This document shows, piece by piece, positions 60,840 to 64,000 of a stretch of 64,000 bases of DNA. The stretch comes from Chitiniphilus eburneus (GTDB taxonomy: Bacteria > Pseudomonadota > Gammaproteobacteria > Burkholderiales > Chitinibacteraceae). The notes beneath the pieces are model-generated. The model did no database searches, was not told the DNA's origin, and saw only the letters and a program-made list of their open reading frames with translations. A program made the translations under genes and the position numbers. The stretch lies in assembly GCF_005048205.1 (NCBI RefSeq), contig NZ_SUMF01000002.1, positions 62,001 to 126,000 on the forward strand, read 5' to 3'. Position 1 is the stretch's first letter; each line of letters begins with the position of its first letter.

Positions 60840-61565
60840 TTAGCGCCCCCCGACCACGTTCAGTGTCGGCGCCGGCGAAGCGGTGCCGACACGCGCGCCG
60901 GTGATGAAGTAGGCATGCAGATCGTGCGCGAAACGGTTCAACTGCGCCAGTACCGACTTGTTGCCGCGCGCCAGCGCGTTGTAGCCCAGCACCGCCGGAA
61001 TCGCCACGGCCAGGCCGAAGGCCGTCATGATCAGCGCCTCGCCCACCGGGCCGGCCACCTTGTCGATCGAAGCCTGGCCGGTGACGCCGATGCTGACCAG
61101 GGCGTGATAGATACCCCATACCGTGCCGAACAGGCCGACGAAGGGCGCAGTGGAGCCCACCGAGGCCAGGATCGACAGGCCGGACTGCATCGCCTGGGCC
61201 GCGTCGTCGATGCCGCGCCGCAGGTTGCTGGTCACCCAGTCGCTGACATTCAGCGCGCCGTGCAGGTCCGACTTGTTGTGCGCATGGTGCGCCACCGCCT
61301 CGGCGCCTTCCTCGGCCAGATTGCGGAATGGATTCTCGGCCTTGGTCTCGCCCAACACGGCCAGCCCGGCTGCGAAATCGCGCTGATGCCAGAAATCGTG
61401 GGTGGCGGAACGCGCCTGACGACGCAGGTGCACCAGGCGCCAGGTCTTCATCACGATCACGCACCAGGAGGCGACCGACATCAGCAGCAGCAGGATGGCC
61501 ACGCCACGCGTGACCGCATCACCCTGCGCCCACAGGGCGGCGATGCCATAGGGGTTGTTTTCCAT
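60840..61565 (-). CDS. exbB: ExbB, TonB-system proton channel subunit
   Basis: The 241-residue protein starts MENNPYGIAALWAQGDAVTR and has three membrane segments (AILLLLMSVASWCVIVMKTW; STAPFVGLFGTVWGIYHALV; GEALIMTAFGLAVAIPAVLG), with the conserved small-residue/threonine helices that line the channel. It is the 5-subunit partner of ExbD. The upstream region holds a Fur-box-like sequence, consistent with iron control. Confidence 0.92.
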   Translation of the reverse strand: MENNPYGIAALWAQGDAVTRGVAILLLLMSVASWCVIVMKTWRLVHLRRQARSATHDFWHQRDFAAGLAVLGETKAENPFRNLAEEGAEAVAHHAHNKSDLHGALNVSDWVTSNLRRGIDDAAQAMQSGLSILASVGSTAPFVGLFGTVWGIYHALVSIGVTGQASIDKVAGPVGEALIMTAFGLAVAIPAVLGYNALARGNKSVLAQLNRFAHDLHAYFITGARVGTASPAPTLNVVGGR

Positions 61566-61652
61566 GGGTAAAGCGACTCCTCAACAAGCATGAACGCGGA
61601 CAAGAGTCCGCCGCGTCGCGATGATCGCCACGCGGAAAGGACGCATCATAAC

Positions 61653-61671
61653 GCGAATAATTCTCAACTGA
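61653..61671. promoter_or_regulatory. Fur-box-like sequence upstream of exbB
   Basis: GCGAATAATTCTCAACTGA resembles one side of a betaproteobacterial Fur box (core GAATAATTCTCA). It lies about 90 bases before exbB in a 231-base gap. By-eye match only; no second copy was found. Confidence 0.4.
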
Positions 61672-61796
61672 AAGTAAAAGCCCATGTCCGATCCGCATGA
61701 CCTGCCCGAACGGCAGGTCTGGAACGATACGCCGGGTACACGCACAAGACACTGATCCACCGGAGAAACCGGCGTCCTGGCTGGTGGTTGCCCGTC

Positions 61797-62624
61797 TTAC
61801 TTCGGCGCCTTCAACGTGGCGCAGGCATCGGCACGCGCAGCAGCCGGGATCGTGACCACGGCATCGAAGCGCCCTGCCGGCGCGGCGGCCTCGACGAAGC
61901 CGACACTGACAACCTGCTCGCTCGGCACGCCGGCCAGCCAGCGCGGCACGCCCAGGTCGCGTCGCACATGGCCGTTGCCGGCCAGCAGTACCACGCCGTC
62001 CGCATGCTCGCGCACCACCCTGGCCATCCAGACATCGCGCGCCACCTGCGCCCGCGCCATGCCCGGCAGCAGGCTGGCGGGCAACTGGCCGCAATGGCCG
62101 ACGTCCACCTCGCGTTGCTGGCCGGCATCCAGATCCACCGGCAATGGCTGGTCCAGGCCGAACGCTTGCAGCGTCGCCGTATCCAGCGCCGCCGCATATC
62201 CTTCGCGCACCACGCGTGCGGCATCGGCCCGCGATACGTTCGCCGCCAGCAGCGGCAAGCGGTATTGCAGCGCCAGCGCGATCACCGGCGTGTAGTACGG
62301 CCATTGCCACGCAGCCTTGGCGCCTCCGGCCCGCTGTACCACGCAATCGGCGTCGGCGCAGTCGCGCAGCGCAGCGTCCAGATCCGGCTGACGCTCGCGG
62401 TCGAACTGCTCCATGGCGATGGCCGGGCGCCAGCCCGCCTGCACGCGCTGTGCCAGCAGATAGGCGCGCTGGCGATGGCCTTCGGCATTGTCGTGCACCT
62501 CGCCGAGCAGCCACACCGGTTTGTCGGCGATGCGCGCCGCCAGCGCCTGCGTGGAGGGCTGCGGCGTGCCGGCGCACGCGATCAGCAACGGCAGCAAGAG
62601 AAACGGCAAGGCAAGGCTACGCAT
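61797..62624 (-). CDS. ChaN-like haem/iron-related lipoprotein
   Basis: The 275-residue precursor has a lipoprotein signal (LALPFLLLPLLIACAG, lipobox LIAC) and the ChaN-family motif VWLLGEVHDNAEGH (about residues 37-50), MEQFDRERQPDLD, and VVLLAGNGHVRRDLGV (about 210). ChaN of Campylobacter binds haem between two monomers and is iron-regulated. Its place between exbBD and a siderophore-esterase-like gene supports a role in iron use. All four genes are on the minus strand. Confidence 0.82.
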   Translation of the reverse strand: MRSLALPFLLLPLLIACAGTPQPSTQALAARIADKPVWLLGEVHDNAEGHRQRAYLLAQRVQAGWRPAIAMEQFDRERQPDLDAALRDCADADCVVQRAGGAKAAWQWPYYTPVIALALQYRLPLLAANVSRADAARVVREGYAAALDTATLQAFGLDQPLPVDLDAGQQREVDVGHCGQLPASLLPGMARAQVARDVWMARVVREHADGVVLLAGNGHVRRDLGVPRWLAGVPSEQVVSVGFVEAAAPAGRFDAVVTIPAAARADACATLKAPK

Positions 62625-62636
62625 GGGAATTCCTGG

Positions 62637-63548
62637 TCAGGGTGTTCGTTTCGGCGGGCCGTCAGTGGCCGCAGGCCCGCCCAGCACCCGCAACACCGCC
62701 CGTGGCACGCTGGCATAGAGCGCCCCCAGGTGGTTCTGCCCTTCCAGCACGGTGAACCGGGCGTCGATGCCCTGCGCCCGCAGCGTGCCAGCGAGGGTGC
62801 GCGCACCGTCGATCATCGCGCGCTCGGCCAGCTTGGCACGGTCCATGGCAGGCGTATCCGCACCGCCTTGCTCCAGCCCGCCGACACCGATCCACACCTG
62901 TGGCACGTGATCGACGGCTGGCAGTGGGTGATCGCGCAGCAACCAGCGTTCGCCCCACCACACGGAAGGGCTGACGGCGATATAGGACTGGAACGCATCA
63001 GGGCGGCTGAACAACACGTACAGCGTGAACAGACCGCCATACGAATGTCCGTACAGCGCCTGTCGCGACGGGTTCAGCGGCCAGCGCGCGGCGAGGTCGG
63101 GCTTGAGCGTGTGTTCGATGAAGTCGAGAAAGCGCGCGGCGCCACCTTCGCGGTACTTGGTCCGGGGCGCGTCCGCCGGCAGGGCATCGGGCAGCGGCGG
63201 CGTGTAGTCCTCGGCGCGCGCCACCACGTCGAACGCGCCATCGATGGGGTAGCCGATGCCCACCACCACAGCGGGATCGAGGCCGCGCTGGGTGCGCGCC
63301 ACCTGCGCCGCCAGCGCGAAGGTGGCATTGCCATCGAGCAGGTACAGCACCGGATAACCGCCCGGTGGTGGCGGCGCGTCGGGCACCGCAACGAAGAGGC
63401 GATAGTCACGCCCGGTCTGATTGGAATGCAGTGTGCGTTGCACCGCGCCGGGCAAGGTCACCGGCTGCCAGCCATCGCGCTGCGGCGCGGCGCAACCGGC
63501 CAGGATCAGCAACATGCAGGCGGCCAGGGCACGGTACAGGCGCGTCAT
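62637..63548 (-). CDS. Alpha/beta hydrolase of the siderophore esterase group
   Basis: The 303-residue precursor has a lipoprotein signal (ALAACMLLILAGCAAP, lipobox LAGC). The nucleophile elbow is LYGHSYGGLFTLYVLF (serine about residue 165), with SPSVWWGERWLL following and a late histidine in GQNHLGALYASV (about 268). This layout matches IroE/BesA-type esterases that cut enterobactin-like siderophores. The ATG at 63548 overlaps the stop of the DUF1513 gene (ATGA). An anchored periplasmic esterase would release iron after uptake. Confidence 0.8.
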   Translation of the reverse strand: MTRLYRALAACMLLILAGCAAPQRDGWQPVTLPGAVQRTLHSNQTGRDYRLFVAVPDAPPPPGGYPVLYLLDGNATFALAAQVARTQRGLDPAVVVGIGYPIDGAFDVVARAEDYTPPLPDALPADAPRTKYREGGAARFLDFIEHTLKPDLAARWPLNPSRQALYGHSYGGLFTLYVLFSRPDAFQSYIAVSPSVWWGERWLLRDHPLPAVDHVPQVWIGVGGLEQGGADTPAMDRAKLAERAMIDGARTLAGTLRAQGIDARFTVLEGQNHLGALYASVPRAVLRVLGGPAATDGPPKRTP

Positions 63549-64000
63549 ACCACCACCAGATGGTTGTCCCACTTCACCCCGGCGCGCGTGGCCAGCGGAG
63601 CAAGGCGGCGGCGTGCGATATCCAGCTCGGCGATCAGGCCCAGTTCGTTGGAGACATAGACCCGCTCGCCATCGACGGCGATGCCCGCGGGCCGTTGCAG
63701 GCCGACTTCGCCAAGGAAGGCACCGTCGCTGCGCCACAGCAGGATCGCATCGCCTTGCAGCGCGGTGGCGATGAAGACATTGCCGGCGGCGGCCACGCTG
63801 GCGGCGTAGCCACCCCAACCCGGCAGATGCTCCGCCAGCGTCAGTGCGCCGTCACGCAGAATGGCCAGCAGCGGTGTATCCGTGACATCGCGGCCATCCG
63901 GCGATTCGGCCTGCACCGCGACCCCTAGCGTGCCGTCGGTGGTGCGCGCCAGATGGCGCAGGCTGAGGGTGTGGTCCGACAGCGCATACCGCGCCAACAA
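63545..64000 (-). CDS. DUF1513 family protein, C-terminal part (cut by window edge)
   Basis: The last 151 residues of a larger protein are present; the frame is open at the window's end. HTLSLRHLARTTDGTLGVAV, WGGYAASVAAAGNVFIATAL, GLQRPAGIAVDGERVYVSNE and GVKWDNHLVVV are typical of DUF1513, a predicted seven-bladed beta-propeller family that often lies in iron-uptake gene groups with imelysin-like proteins. The stop overlaps the esterase start. The family is usually about 350 residues, so more than half lies outside. Confidence 0.78.
   Translation of the reverse strand: MLARYALSDHTLSLRHLARTTDGTLGVAVQAESPDGRDVTDTPLLAILRDGALTLAEHLPGWGGYAASVAAAGNVFIATALQGDAILLWRSDGAFLGEVGLQRPAGIAVDGERVYVSNELGLIAELDIARRRLAPLATRAGVKWDNHLVVV

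Noticed and set aside
61788-63659. Plus-strand 623-codon open frame across the ChaN and esterase genes
   Set aside because: It runs antisense to two lipoprotein genes with clear motifs and has no resemblance to a protein family.
1-64000. tRNA or rRNA genes at island edges
   Set aside because: I looked for cloverleaf and GGTTCGAATCC-type motifs near 15.0, 22.0, 38.1 and 45.6 kb and saw none; a covariance-model scan would be decisive.

Overview
The window looks like chromosome from a GC-rich betaproteobacterium, most likely a member of Neisseriales. The basis is the mix of housekeeping genes (a betaproteobacterial-type second IF-1, RlhA, YejK, ArgH, DsbA, ExbB/ExbD, a Gcr-type 'recombinase', a Dpp operon) and their codon use. 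This is inference from protein resemblance; no 16S or tRNA gene is present. The housekeeping regions are dense and GC-rich. Two AT-rich islands (about 15.0-22.0 kb and 38.1-45.6 kb) look foreign.

Layout. 1-15 kb: the thiC 3' end, a second IF-1, the rRNA hydroxylase RlhA, a phage-like divergent repressor/Cro pair with repeated 12-bp operator-like sites, a Nu-type glutathione transferase, a cytosolic 5'-nucleotidase, a DUF2252 protein, YejK, a B12-type radical SAM protein, a frameshifted small gene, and a flavin monooxygenase followed by a sulfonate-type binding protein. 15.0-22.0 kb: a minus-strand array of orphan RHS core fragments, each joined to a different C-terminal tip (toxin candidate) and followed by a small immunity-like gene; many members are truncated or frameshifted. 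22-36.6 kb: an ABC exporter, two MFS carriers, and a large sulfonate/taurine-type importer cluster (three binding proteins, two pairs of permeases, one ATPase) headed by a porin.

37.1-45.6 kb: a D-2-hydroxyacid dehydrogenase gene whose 3' end is the left edge of a second orphan island. Diverged copies of that 3' end recur twice inside the island, next to repeated genes for an unrecognised ~300-residue membrane-anchored protein. 45.7-51.3 kb: a complete dppABCDF peptide-import operon. 51.6-64 kb: two GNAT acetyltransferases, argH, a SPOR-domain protein, dsbA, a glycine-zipper lipoprotein, a 2OG-Fe(II) oxygenase, the Gcr-type membrane protein, a fructosamine-kinase-like gene, and an iron-related run (exbD, exbB, a ChaN-like lipoprotein, a siderophore-esterase-like hydrolase, a DUF1513 protein cut by the window edge).

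The two islands are the most unusual content. They read as sites where RHS toxin tips and immunity genes have accumulated, duplicated and decayed, with no full-length RHS gene in the window. Several reading frames are broken at homopolymers; because nearly all long housekeeping genes are intact, I favour real decay or phase-variable tracts over sequencing error, but cannot exclude error.
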